Positions 38,698 to 49,118 of a stretch of 64,000 nt of DNA are shown here, one piece after another. The stretch is from Crossaster papposus. Lineage: Eukaryota; Echinodermata; Asteroidea; Velatida; Solasteridae. The notes beneath the pieces were generated by a model. The model did no database searches. It was not told where the DNA came from and saw only the letters and a program-made list of their open reading frames with translations. The stretch spans positions 3,410,001-3,474,000 of the forward strand of contig JBAIAA010000074.1 in the NCBI GenBank assembly GCA_037893245.1. Reading direction: 5' to 3'. Both the position numbers and the translations under genes were made by a program. Numbering within the stretch: position 1 is the stretch's first letter; each line of letters starts with the position of its first letter.

Positions 38698-38722
38698 CCC
38701 CCCCCCCCCCCCCCCCCCCCCC
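38698..38722. repeat. 25-base poly-C run next to the M2-M3 exon donor
   Basis: The donor is GAG/GTAG followed at once by 25 C. On the opposite strand this is a G run. Length in the genome copy may be affected by assembly. Confidence 0.85.
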
Positions 38723-38995
38723 ATGTACACCCCACTCCCTTCTTAATTTCACCCACGCCCCTTCCATATTGTGTCTCTGTGCTTGTTTCCTTTTGCGATC
38801 GAGGATCGAAAAACAAAAGAAAATAATGGGAACAAAAGATCCTCGAAGGACGGTTTCTTTGTCCTCGATCGGCAAGATAAGCGCAAAGCAATGGGGTTAG
38901 GTTTCAGTAAAGGAATAAAGGAAAACACAATAGGGAATCCTCGGTCGTAATGGCAATTCACGAACTATAGCGTATACAGACGAAACCGATTATTG

Positions 38996-39909
38996 CACTG
39001 TTAGAAAAGTAGTGTTACCCCAACACCGAAAAACAGTGTTCACTTCATTTGAACACTGCTTTTCGGTATTCAAAACGGTGTTCACTTGATTGAACACCGT
39101 TTTCTGCTTTCAAAATGGTGTCCACCCAATTGAACACTATTTGTCGGTGTTCAAAATGGTGTTCACTTGATTGAACACCATTTTTTGGTGTTCAAAAATG
39201 GTGTCCACTAAATTCAACACTATCTTTCGGTGTTCAAAATAGTGTTGACTAAATTCAACACCACTCTTCGGTGTTGACCCTACTGAACACCATTAAATGT
39301 TCTCAATGAAATTGCTGAACACAATACAAATTTAAATTTACAAATTTCTGGAAAATAACTAGCTACGTTGTTTTTATTTTACCCTGTCAAATTGCATTGC
39401 AGTAATCTGTCAGTGTATTCAGTCTTAAAGGAGTAGTGGTGACAAAATAAGATGGTGCTAATTATTGTACCGACTGTCTTGTTTTAGAATATCACTACTT
39501 TCCGGTGTTCACCAAATATTGGTGTCAATTTAACACTAGTATTTGGTATTGGCCCTACACTACTTTTCGGTGTTCATTCTGCACCGAATATTGGCGTCGG
39601 ATCAATACTGTTTCTCGGTGTCGAGTAAGGATGTACACCGCCCAAGGGTGTTGAATAAACCCTAGTTTTCAGTGTCCAGGTGAGCTACACCGTTGTTCGG
39701 TGTTCACTTGACACTGATCATCAGTGTTCAAGCTACACTATTTAACGGTGTTCAAAAATGGACACTGTCCAGCGGTGATCACTCAACACCGATTATCGGT
39801 GTTCAGGGCCAACACCGAAAATTGGTGATGGCAACTAATGAACCCTGAAAAACGGTGTTCAGTGAACACTGTTTTTCGGTGTTGATATAACACCCCTTTT
39901 CTAACAGTG
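38996..39909. repeat. TIR element built from ACACCG/CGGTGT repeats
   Basis: Perfect 14-bp ends, CACTGTTAGAAAAG and CTTTTCTAACAGTG, bound 914 bases. The interior is dozens of alternating CGGTGTTCA and TGAACACCG words spaced so that neighbours pair, for example AAACGGTGTTCACTTGAT then TGAACACCGTTTT. A less repetitive 180-base AT-rich segment sits at about 39300-39480. No reading frame. Located in the M3-M4 intron. Confidence 0.85.
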
Positions 39910-40351
39910 TGTAATAGTCCATTATGGCTTGTAATTCAATGTTCTTTATGGGGCCCAGTGAGAGAAGACAGTGTGAAGAAATTACAGTTTCAGTTGTGGG
40001 AGTAAAACCCCAAGATAATATCCTGGAGAAAACTCACGGAATCAGACAGGAACTGAAAACCTAACCCACACAGCCGTCCAACATGCAGGAATCAAACCAG
40101 GTCACAGCGGTGGGAGGCAAGGAAAGAATCGCTACGCCAACTTGCCTACTCCCCTGAAAACCACCTATCGCGCATTAGTTCAACAATACTCGATTAATTA
40201 TAATTATGCCTACTACAAGTGTAACTGGATATTTTTAACTTTTAATCTGGCCTATTTTCTTACCCACAACAAAAACTCTCACATTTCTAAATATCTTTTT
40301 AAAGCTTGTTCGTTGTTCTTGTTCGTGTTACGGTGATTTTGGCTGTATTTT
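39910..40351. other. Receptor intron, unassigned
   Basis: No exon or repeat recognised. Confidence 0.3.
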
Positions 40352-40727
40352 AGGCCAAATAAAAAAAAAAACATGTTTAGCGTCACCGCCCGCTTCCTTT
40401 TTGGGGGCCGCCTCCTTTGTTTTCTTCTTTTTTTCTTTTTTTAAATTATAAATTTTACCATATTTTTCTAATAGGAAGGCTAGGGTGTGACGTGTAGTTG
40501 TGTACGGTGCATACATGATCGACCCACATGAATTTTGATTTTTAATCGTGGGTGAACCATGTTTTAATTTTAAATTGGAAGATAGGGTGTGACATGTTCA
40601 CTACATGACTCGAATTAAGATGTCGGGCGGCCATTTTGAAAAAAAAAAAAAAAAAAAAAAAAGGGCCTCTTCCTTTCTTTTTAAAAAAGAGCATGACGCT
40701 AAACATGTTGTTTGTTTTATTTGGCCT
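40352..40727. repeat. Inverted-repeat element with AGGCCAAATAAA ends
   Basis: AGGCCAAATAAA..ACATGTTTAGCGTCA on the left is inverted on the right (TGACGCTAAACATGTTG..TTTATTTGGCCT). It contains a 24-base A run near 40639 and two GGGTGTGAC words. M3-M4 intron. Confidence 0.7.
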
Positions 40728-41152
40728 TACCATTTCAATTAAAATGGGTTGCAAATTTTCTCTTATAATGGATAGATTGGTCTGGGTTTCCCATATTTTA
40801 TCAATCACAACATCTTCCTCAAAGTGATTGATGGTAGGTCTGATATATCTCAACTACCAAGAGGTCGTGGGTTAGATCGAATCCAATCTTACCGAGTTTG
40901 TAGCTTTTCCAACATGCTTTACCCAGTACAAGGTGCCTACAAAGTTAAAGATGGACTACAACGGAATAGTGATAAAGGCTGTGTTGCTGTTTTTTGTTCG
41001 AGAAATGTATAATGATTACTAATATATCATTAGTATTCAATAAATCTTGTTCCTTCATGCAAAAAACAACAAAATTGATCGGCGTTCTACGACCCAGAAA
41101 AACTAAGTTTCAGCAAAAGCCCTTAACTCATGAATAATTCATACTTTGTGTG

Positions 41153-41409
41153 TGACGTACTACCCATGAAAACGCATACATATGGTGGCCCTGAAGGGAC
41201 TCCGCAGATCGCGAATATTGACGTCAAATTTGACGTCAATATTCGCGACTTTTGGGGAAAGTCGTGAATATCGACGTCAAATTTGACGTCAAATATTCGC
41301 GACTTTTTTGGAAAGTCGTGAATATTGACGTCAAATTTGACGTCGATATTCGCGATCTGCGGAGTCCCTTCAGGGCCACCATGTATGCGTTTTCATGGGT
41401 AGTACGTCA
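41153..41409. repeat. 257-bp palindrome with repeated CRE-like sites
   Basis: The outer arms start TGACGTACTACCCATGAAAA and continue through GTGGCCCTGAAGGGACTCCG, inverted almost perfectly at the other end. Inside are three nested palindromic units of ATTGACGTCAAATTTGACGT-type joined by CGCGACTTTT. TGACGTCA, the CREB/ATF consensus, occurs four times and one-mismatch forms twice more. It lies 425 bases before the last receptor exon. Confidence 0.85.
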
Positions 41410-41834
41410 TCACTTTTCGCTGGTTTACAAGTCCGCTGGTACTATATCGTGGATTTCATTGTGGTTTTCAGTGGATCTTTGCCGGGAACCAGTACAGGGC
41501 GGGAAATTTCAAAATCGAAGAATCGAGGTCTAATTTTGTCGGTCAAATTGCAACAAAATTATTTAGAGAAAAACATGACCGTAACAATAAAGTGTTACCT
41601 GAACACAACATAAACAAGGTCCGATAATAAATTTAATGTGTGAGTTTTCGTTGTAGTCCATCTTTAATACGTCGGTGTAGGGCACAACTTGGACCGTTGT
41701 CTAATCCCCAGCTGAGGCTCCGTCTCCGGCTCCATCACAAACTGCATAAATGAAGCCAAAGACGGAGCTGGGGTTTTGAAAAACGGCCCTAATTATCATG
41801 AACGGTGGTCATCTGTCTTCTTCACATTCCGCAG

Positions 41835-42128
41835 GCCGAAAACGTGGAGGCCACGCTCCGCAAGAAGCGTCGCTTCACCTTGCTCAGCAGCCTGACCCGC
41901 TACAACATCAAGGTCAAGAGCCCGGAAGACTCTATCAAGCAGTCCTGCTTCATGGACCTTATCAGCTGCATCTGTGGCAACGCGGAGTACCGCAACGCCC
42001 GGCTGAAACAGAGCCGGGCCTCCGGAAAGCCCTTCAACAGCGTCAGTCGCATCGACGTGGCTTCACGCGTCATCTTTCCGGTCTCCTTCATATTGTCCAA
42101 TGGCATCTTCTGGTTTGCCTATAACTGA
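41835..42128 (+). CDS. GABA-A alpha-like subunit, last exon with M4 and stop
   Basis: The exon encodes 97 residues and a TGA stop at 42126. The cytoplasmic part starts AENVEATLRKKRRFTLL, with a basic patch (KKRR) and several Ser/Thr. It then carries a Cys-containing stretch (SCFMDLISCIC) and the pre-M4 motif SRIDVASR, followed by M4 (VIFPVSFILSNGIFWFAYN). The protein ends one residue after the FAY of M4, so there is almost no extracellular tail. The whole M3-M4 loop is about 93 residues. The acceptor is TTCCGCAG at 41834 and the phase is 0. Codon use is GC-rich, as in the other exons. Confidence 0.93.
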   Translation, partial: AENVEATLRKKRRFTLLSSLTRYNIKVKSPEDSIKQSCFMDLISCICGNAEYRNARLKQSRASGKPFNSVSRIDVASRVIFPVSFILSNGIFWFAYN

Positions 42129-42205
42129 GGGTCAGAAAAAATTGTCCGGAAATTGGACAGCGAGGTACAGATGTTTACTGAGGTGAGGATACCTCGAAAA
42201 CAGGA

Positions 42206-42394
42206 GGGCAATTTCATGGAGTTACTTAGTACACTTGCTTAGCACAGGTTATTAGTAAAAACTCTATGTTCTTTTAATGCTAAGCGAAAATCAGCGGAAT
42301 ACCAGTCACAAACAATTGATTTTTTTTGCCAAGACGACATATTTTTCATGCTAGGCATTTTTGTTTTGCTTAGCAGCTGCATGAAATTGGCCCC
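42206..42394. repeat. Small TIR element, GGGGCCAATTTCAT family, copy 5
   Basis: Starts GGGCAATTTCATGGAGTTAC, ends AGCTGCATGAAATTGGCCCC. It begins 78 bases after the receptor stop codon, so it may fall in the 3' UTR. Confidence 0.75.
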
Positions 42395-42685
42395 AGACCT
42401 CGAGACTGCGATCTGGAACTGACTGAATAGTTTTCCATATTATAATAATTTTATAATAATTTTTTTTTAAAGAAGAGCTCTTGCTAGTATTTCAGTCTTA
42501 ACTGCCAGCTTTAATAGATATTTGTGCAAATTAACAGGGAACCACGATCATTAAAAATCGTGCAACTTATCTGCATAAAATGTGGTCCATCCTTTGCTTT
42601 GACCGTTATTGAACAGAAGAGCCTTTTGCTTCCAGCTTCAAACCGTAAAAACATAATCATCAATTTCAAAGTGAAAACAGTAATT

Positions 42686-42756
42686 GGCAAGGCGGGACTC
42701 GAACCTGCGACCTCCGGAATACCGGACCGGCGCTCTACCAATTAAGCTATCTTGCC
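42686..42756 (-). tRNA. tRNA-like sequence, probably a pseudogene or tRNA-derived repeat
   Basis: On the minus strand the 71 bases start GGCAAGATAGC and show a D arm (GCTT..TTGGTA..GAGC), an anticodon-arm-like CCGGT...TCCGG and a T arm around GGTTCGAGTCC, with CTTGCC closing the acceptor stem. A TTTT pol III stop lies about 8 bases downstream. Faults are one base missing from the 3' acceptor strand, one mismatch in the T stem, a U-U pair at the top of the anticodon stem and C instead of U at position 33. By this fold the anticodon would read GGT. It therefore looks decayed. It lies 560 bases past the receptor stop, on the opposite strand. Confidence 0.5.
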
Positions 42757-44364
42757 CTGTGTTGGCGGTCTCCCAAATTGTCAGTATCATTGTTCGAGGG
42801 CGCTAGTCAGAAGCCATAAACATCAGAATGTCGTGTAGTTTATTTGTGTATATATAATAACTGGCATCTTTTTTAGAGTAAAAAACGTTTACGTGGCTGA
42901 ATTTTCGGTTTAGAAAAAAGTCTTCGGTTTCGTTCTTAATTTAAACACACACATACAAAATAAAATCAAAACTTGTAAAGAATGTGGCAAAAAATAAATA
43001 AATAAAAAAATAAAATAAATAAAACGCTTTAATAAGAGGTGTAAAATAGTGTAAAAACTTATACTCATTTTAATACAATAAAAAGATAAATCGGTTACTG
43101 AACAAAATTCTGATTCTGTGAATGACCTATTTCAATTTTATTCCATTATCATATATAATCCTAAGTGTACACGTGTAAGTAAAAAAACAATAGCAATAAT
43201 TAGTTATTGGTAACTCACTTTTAAAAAAACTCACAAAGAATGAATAGATACATTAACGGACTTTTTCATTCGTTAGCGGTTCGTGCATTAGTATAATATT
43301 TACTTTGAATTTAAGAAGAAATGTAGTTTTTAATTTGTTTATATTTTGGGGCTTTATACATTTACTAATTCTTCAATTGTTTGTTCATATATTTATAGTT
43401 GGGAGAGGCGCGCTAAATAAAATTGTAATATCCCTAGAAATTGTAGACAATATTTTGTAGTATTTGTATTTTTGTCTGTGTTTTGTTTTTAGTTCGGAAC
43501 AATGATCGGTGAGATCTGTTTTACCTTTCCTGGCAAATTAACGTCATATCCGGCTGGAATGAGACTAGTCGAGGAGCATAAATTACGCATTGGGTTCTAG
43601 CCTCTTGCTCGTGACCTTTATGAAGTGGATCCAACGCCTTCCCACAAAATGTGCATGAAACTTGGAAAGGTAGCCTGATGACACAGACTATACTATTACG
43701 GTCAATAGACGCAAATCGAACGCGGCAATTCCAACACTTCAAGGTTTCCAAAGTGGTTGTTTTCAATCAAATTTACATGCTTGTAAATAAGGAAGGTCGT
43801 CTGAAATGTATTCTAATGGTCCAATTCCGAAAATAAACTGTCATTTTAAACCGACCGAGAGATTGATCTTTTACAGGAAACCCATCGAAGTTTCAGAGGA
43901 GAAAGCTACAACAACTTTCGTGATAAATTGTTTACCTGCCGAATAAAATCCAGGCTCGCTCATTAATTATGCAGAGTCCCATCGTGGATAAAATAACAAC
44001 CCTTTTCAAGAGATTGAGTTATTAGTCTTTACTCGTGGTTGTTTGCTCGGATTACACGCTGGCACGGCATTACGACAATGTCAATACGTGGGCAAGGAAA
44101 GTGTGGAGATTTGCCTGCGGTATTGAAGGCCGAAACTGCGAATGTAAACACGCTAGTAGGTAAAAACTGTATCCACTAGTGTGTGCTGTGCGCACGCGCG
44201 TTTTAATGGTTTGTTTTAATAGTGGCATACGGAATGGTAATGCTGTTGTTTTAACCTCTAATAGATTGCTCCGTTATCGTCATTAAGTTTAAGCAATTTA
44301 TTGTGCCGCCATTTCCAGCTTCCTGTTGGACACTATCGGGCGGTCAAAATACATAAACGTTTCC
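42757..44364. other. Intergenic DNA after the receptor
   Basis: No gene seen. An AT-rich run at 42990-43023 contains several AATAAA words that could serve as a poly-A signal for the receptor transcript, but nothing proves use. Confidence 0.35.
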
Positions 44365-44485
44365 TCGGTAGAGGGCGTAGTTCCCTTGAAGATTTAAGAG
44401 TCTCTTCTGGTGGTCGGTAGAGGGCGTGGTTCTCTTGAAAATTTAAGAGTGTCTCCTGGCAGTCGATAGAGGGCGTGGTTCCGCT
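44365..44485. repeat. 49-bp tandem repeat, about 2.4 copies
   Basis: TCGGTAGAGGGCGTGGTTC-type units start at 44365, 44414 and 44463, with CTTGAAxATTTAAGAGT inside the first two. Confidence 0.8.
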
Positions 44486-44499
44486 ATACGACCCAGAGC

Positions 44500-44762
44500 C
44501 ACTGACCTCAACACCTGGACGGATCATTGTCCATATGCTGCTGTGCTAACACTTGAAGTCGGCGCGAACTGGAAGTGCAACATGGCGTCACTGCTGTGAG
44601 CCAATGAAATGTCCAGTTGTAGAGGTCAGTGGATTTACCAACCAACTAAACTCTACACCTGGACATTTCATTGGCTCACAGCAGTGACTCCATGTTGCAC
44701 TTCTCTGCATGCCGACTTCAAAATGAAACAATGGATGATCTGTCCATGTATAGAGGTCAGTG
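44500..44762. repeat. hAT-like miniature TIR element with 8-bp duplication
   Basis: The ends CACTGACCTC and GAGGTCAGTG are flanked by CCCAGAGC on both sides (44492-44499 and 44763-44770). The arms are about 110 bp with good pairing (CACTGCTGTGAGCCAATGAA). An 8-bp duplication and CA..TG ends fit the hAT superfamily. Confidence 0.8.
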
Positions 44763-44802
44763 CCCAGAGCCGTATCTCTATCTACGGCTCTGATACGACC
44801 AT

Positions 44803-46446
44803 GAGCAAGTTCGGGCGCGAACTATAGTTAACCATTAGCCTCTGTCATGAAATGACGAAAATCAACCGAAGAGTGCGTTTTGCGGAAATTTGTCAATATG
44901 GCTTCCGAGCTCTCGCGTAAGACTAACGTAATTAGCTATACCATGGAGGAAAGACAACAGATAGTTAGTGATTTGCGGGGAAATACTTAATAAAAAATGG
45001 CCAATCATAAAACTAGATTTCCTTTCCTGCACTTGAAAAGACCCGCCGTGTATTTATGCTCCTTAGAACACCGGTTAGGCCCAACATTTTAACAATTTCT
45101 TTTTTTCAGTGGCACTGAACTGAAGCTTTATTTGAATACCATATATTTGAATGCCATACAATAAACAAATTCTGGGGCCAATTCATACAACTTGATACAA
45201 GCAATATTCTTTTTGCATTTTTTTTTTATTTTTTTTACATCTAATATAAATTTGGGGCTTTACACACAAGCACTGTGTTCACATAATTACTATATGGACG
45301 TTAAACCTCAACATTCCTGATCCTGCAACGTTAATTTAAAAACCAACCAGTTTTAAATACTGTCACATTGAATGTAGACGCCTGTGAAATCTAGTAATAT
45401 TTTACCCTTTTATCGACTGAAACCTTACATGGGTCATAAACGACATAAACTATTAAAAGAAGTTCGTAAATATTAAACTTGGATTTTCCGAGAATTATTT
45501 AATTGCGCCACGACTTAGGGAACACTCGGTCGATTGTCACGGTGCCAAATTTCTGGACGCCACCGTCTTGGGTTTTACACCTCAATTGTTAACAGAGGGT
45601 AAATAGCAAGCATTAATAACATTAACATGGTAAAGGTACAATGAATTTGCATTTTGTCAATAAAGAAGTTTGGCAACTGAACATTGCATAAGGAAAGTCG
45701 GCCCACTCATTAACTGTTTATAAACAATGTAAACGTCGAAGTACAGCTTTAGCTACGCACGTACAGTACATGTACGTATATAGCGCAGCACACTTTCACA
45801 AACTGACCATTTTTTCAGTCGCTGTTTCTTTCTCTTTCGTAATTTTACGGTTTTGGATGACATTCAGCCTTATGCCTACGGTTTATTCTTTCGAAATGGC
45901 CACAGCCTTTAGAGCTCCGTCGTAAGCCATAAAGTTCTGACATCGACGACACACGTGTTGCTGTTGGTAAGCGCCGCCATTTTGACAATTTTCCGCGTGT
46001 TGACCTTTTAGAAAGGTCATGACAGAGGCTAATAGTTCGACTAACGTCGCTCGAACGCAGAATGGTTGGACTATCTAGTCGACTATTTGGAACCAGACCC
46101 GGGAGCACGGTGGCCGCTGGTTGACAGTAGCCTTTTTTCATAGGAAAACATGGAGAGAACCAGTGACGTAGAAAAAGGTGATGTCGGACGGAGGGAAAGG
46201 CAGTAACGTTAAGTGAAAATCTGGCGGGCCTAATGCAATTTTTGTCTTGTTTTTGGACCAACATGACTAACGTTGTGGCTTATCCTACTTATGCGTGGAA
46301 GAATAGTCGCAAATGTAAACAAAGCGGTTGCCATCTTTTCAACAATAGTTCGACTAGAGCCGTTCGAGCGAACTGCATTTGAGCATGCGCATTGGTAAAG
46401 CAGAGACTGACTAATGGTTAACTATAGTTCGCGCCCGAACTTGCTC
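44803..46446. repeat. 1.6-kb TIR element, 36-bp termini
   Basis: GAGCAAGTTCGGGCGCGAAC, continuing to ACCATTAG at 44838, is perfectly inverted at 46411-46446. A subterminal GTCATGACAGAGGCTAATAG recurs inside. A minus-strand open frame of 139 codons (45845-46264) shows no family I recognise and may be chance. No target duplication seen. Confidence 0.7.
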
Positions 46447-46980
46447 CAAGATGTTTCTGCTTGATTTTGAGACGTCGTTGTTAATTTTAAGCGCGAACTT
46501 ATTTTTTTTGTTTACTGATATGGGGAACTTTTGCTGTTTATGGTAATTTAAACAAGCATAATTGAGCATTTTTCTTTTTTTTTCTTTTTGTGTCGCATTT
46601 TTAAGACTAAAATTATCAAGGCAATTTATGTTTCTAATGGCAAATCTGCCGAAGTGTCGAGATGGGATGTGTTCAGGGGATCTCTGTAGGCATAAAGTTC
46701 AGGCATTTGTATTTTTCAGACAAAATTGAAACAAAACAATCCAGGGGTTAGGTTAAGGGTTTGTTTGAGTTGGTAATAGAATTTGTACGCGTGCAAGAAG
46801 TCTGAAAAAACTAAGTACTGCCATTTTCCCTATCTCGCAGAAACGTAGATCGGTTGATTTAATTAATAAAGTTATTTTTATTTTGATAAATCGATGAAGG
46901 GAAGAGAAGTCCAGATAATAAATACCCTGTGGGCTTAATTCATTGACATAACATCAAAATAACCACGTATGTGTGGAACA
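46447..46980. other. Intergenic DNA, unassigned
   Basis: AT-rich, no structure recognised. Confidence 0.3.
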
Positions 46981-47115
46981 ATTGGGGGACAAAATTACCT
47001 AGAGAGGGGACAGAATAAACTGGAGGGGGCAGAATTAACGGCTCAAGGGGGACACTTTTACCTAGGTAATTCTGTCCCCCCTGACAATTACTGGGGGACA
47101 GAATTACCGTCCAGA
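46981..47115. repeat. Short GGGGGACAGAATTACC repeat cluster
   Basis: Four direct and one inverted copies of GGGGGACAGAATTACC-like words (ACCTAGGTAATTCTGTCCCC is the inverted one), forming a hairpin-capable cluster. Confidence 0.65.
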
Positions 47116-47691
47116 CCGGTGCTCTTTTTAGAAAACTTTAATAAGACTTGCATTTTGTCGCGCTTTAAACACTGTATTGTTGGGTTATATTGTTGTTATT
47201 GTTTTACTAATGTTTGCAAATGTTCTATACAGTTTAAGGTCATAATTACAACCAAACAACGAACGCGGTTTTAATTTAATTTAATTCGTTTTGACAAAGA
47301 ATGGGGTGTTTTTTGCCCGACATTAATTTTAGTCGAGCGCCCTCACCTGACCACAGGTTCTCCGTCAATATTGAGGGCGCCCTAACTAGGACCATTATTT
47401 TGTGAGTTGTGTGCACTGGTTGTGTGTTTTATGAGTCATATCCCGTCGTCATTTATCTGTCATAATATTTTTTGTACCCAACTTTAATGTGGGGTACTTT
47501 TGTGCATTCTTTGCTGGTCAGTAACTGTGTTTGACATTCACGAGTGTGCCACAATCTGATGTCTGTGAAGGAGTTGAAGGTTGAGTGAGTATTAAAATTA
47601 TCTTAGTCTTACAAATAATTATAAGTAATGTTTTGGGACCTTACGAACTTGCGTTTGTTTGTATCTGTGTAGACTGATGGTGGTCCGAATA

Positions 47692-49106
47692 TAGCCCTAG
47701 CCCTAGTCTATGGCCCCGCACTAGACTACCTCTGTGCTATGGGCCATACGTCCATCAGTGCAAAAAAACCAGGATTTTTTTCACTTTATTCATGGAGATC
47801 ATTCGGTCTCAAACTCGGCATGCAGGTTCACTTACCATAGCGCACCGATATTTCGTCAAAATTGGGACTTTTCCGTGGTTCTGTCTGGTGTATTTTGTCT
47901 CTTTTGTGTAGCATGAAATGCAGGTCAACATTACCCCTAGAACTCTGGGTCTCCCGACGCCCGTAGGGCGGAGCCCCATAGATAGAGAGGGTTTTTACAG
48001 GTTAACCGCCGTTAAACAATAGAAACCGTGCACAAATTCCGGGCAATAACTCCATACTGCCGCACGGTCTACCCCAACTAAAAATTTGTATAAGTACTTT
48101 ATCAACTCACCCAGCTGTGGCCAACCAAAAACCGGTCGAATCTCGGCCAATTTCTGTAAAAAAGGTGAAAACTATGCCCGTTCCGCAAACGCGACTGTTA
48201 CAAGATGGCGGATAACTCGTGCGTAATTTCAAGCCGCATGCGCATTAGCCGTTTTTGAAACACAAGCTTCATCTTGCGCGGCCTTATCATACAGTTTAGC
48301 AATGCGCCAGAGGCACAGCCACAATATACCAAAACCAGGGTTTGGAAAACAGCACCCATTGAACGATGTTATCCGCCATCTTGTAACAGTCGCGTTTGCG
48401 GAACGGGCATAGTTTTCACCTTTTTTACAGAAATTGGCCGAGATTCGACCGGTTTTTGGTTGGCCACAGCTGGGTGAGTTGATAAAGTACTTATACAAAT
48501 TTTTAGTTGGGGTAGACCGTGCGGCAGTATGGAGTTATTGCCCGGAATTTGTGCACGGTTTCTATTGTTTAACGGCGGTTAACCTGTAAAAACCCTCTCT
48601 ATCTATGGGGCTCCGCCCTACGGGCGTCGGGAGACCCAGAGTTCTAGGGGTAGGTCAACATGAAGACTCGGCTTGGCAATAATGGCGGAATAGACCTGTG
48701 CGCGCGGATACAACCGACAGTTGTTTCATGAAACACCATTAACTGCATGCGCTGCATTATGTAGCGATCACAACAGAGGGCGCTCTGCTAGCCTTTGGTA
48801 TTTCATGAAACAACCGTCGGTTGTATCCGCGCGCACAGGTCGATTCCGCCATTATTGCCAAGCCGAGTCTTCATGTTGACCTGCATTTCATGCTACACAA
48901 AAGAGACAAAAAACACCAGACAGAACCACGGAAAAGTCTCAATTTTGACGAAATATCGGTGCGCTATGGTAAGTGAACCTGCATGCCGAGTTTGAGACCG
49001 AATGATCTCCATGAATAAAGTGAAAAAAATCCCGGGTATTTTGCACTGATGGACGTATGGCCCATAGCACAGAGGTAGTCTAGTGCGGGGCCATAGACTA
49101 GGGCTA
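47692..49106. mobile_element. Foldback element A, interrupted by element B
   Basis: Arms begin TAGCCCTAGTCTATGGCCCC at 47698 and, inverted, end at 49106. Without the insertion each arm is about 306 bp (47698-47931 plus 48662-48733, and 48801-49106) with only a few mismatches, around a 67-base loop. GTCCGAATA flanks both sides (47683-47691, 49107-49115) as a 9-bp target duplication. Long TIRs with 9-bp duplications recall Mutator-like and foldback elements. No transposase frame. Confidence 0.85.
47932..48652. mobile_element. Foldback element B, inserted in the left arm of A
   Basis: Arms 47932-48216 and 48368-48652, 285 bp each, read as identical inverted copies from TACCCCTAGAACTCTGGGTC inward; the loop is 151 bases. 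GGTCAACAT on both sides (47923-47931, 48653-48661) is a 9-bp target duplication; removing B and one copy restores a continuous arm of A. The ends TACCCCTAG and TAGCCCTAG suggest that A and B belong to related families. Confidence 0.9.
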
Positions 49107-49118
49107 GTCCGAATATAG

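Larger units (their letters stand above)
13618..42128 (+). other. Gene span: GABA-A receptor alpha-like subunit (8 exons found, first exon missing)
   Basis: Exons 13618-13760, 23636-23703, 26449-26672, 30313-30395, 32658-32810, 33491-33643, 38470-38693 and 41835-42128 join with consistent phases and GT-AG borders to 446 codons plus stop. The product would sit in the plasma membrane as one subunit of a pentameric chloride channel gated by GABA or a related transmitter. Alpha-class marks are DVFFRQ in loop D, TTPN and YT.RLT in the binding domain, AIDWFI and AAVNYFT in M3, and SRxIFPV in M4. The loop C region lacks the aromatic pair of beta subunits, so this subunit more likely offers the complementary face of the agonist site. 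Exons of 68, 83 and 153 bp match the sizes known for vertebrate GABA-A genes. The start codon and signal peptide exon was not found. A glycine-receptor or divergent invertebrate anion-channel assignment is possible but fits less well. Confidence 0.9.

Noticed and set aside
38484-38900. Frames on both strands with Gly or Pro runs next to the M2-M3 exon
   Set aside because: They are shadows of the exon and the poly-C run; the exon ends at a donor at 38693.
42511-42745. Frames giving VERRSGIPEVAGSSPAL and GKAGLEPATSGIPD
   Set aside because: These peptides are translations of the tRNA-like sequence.
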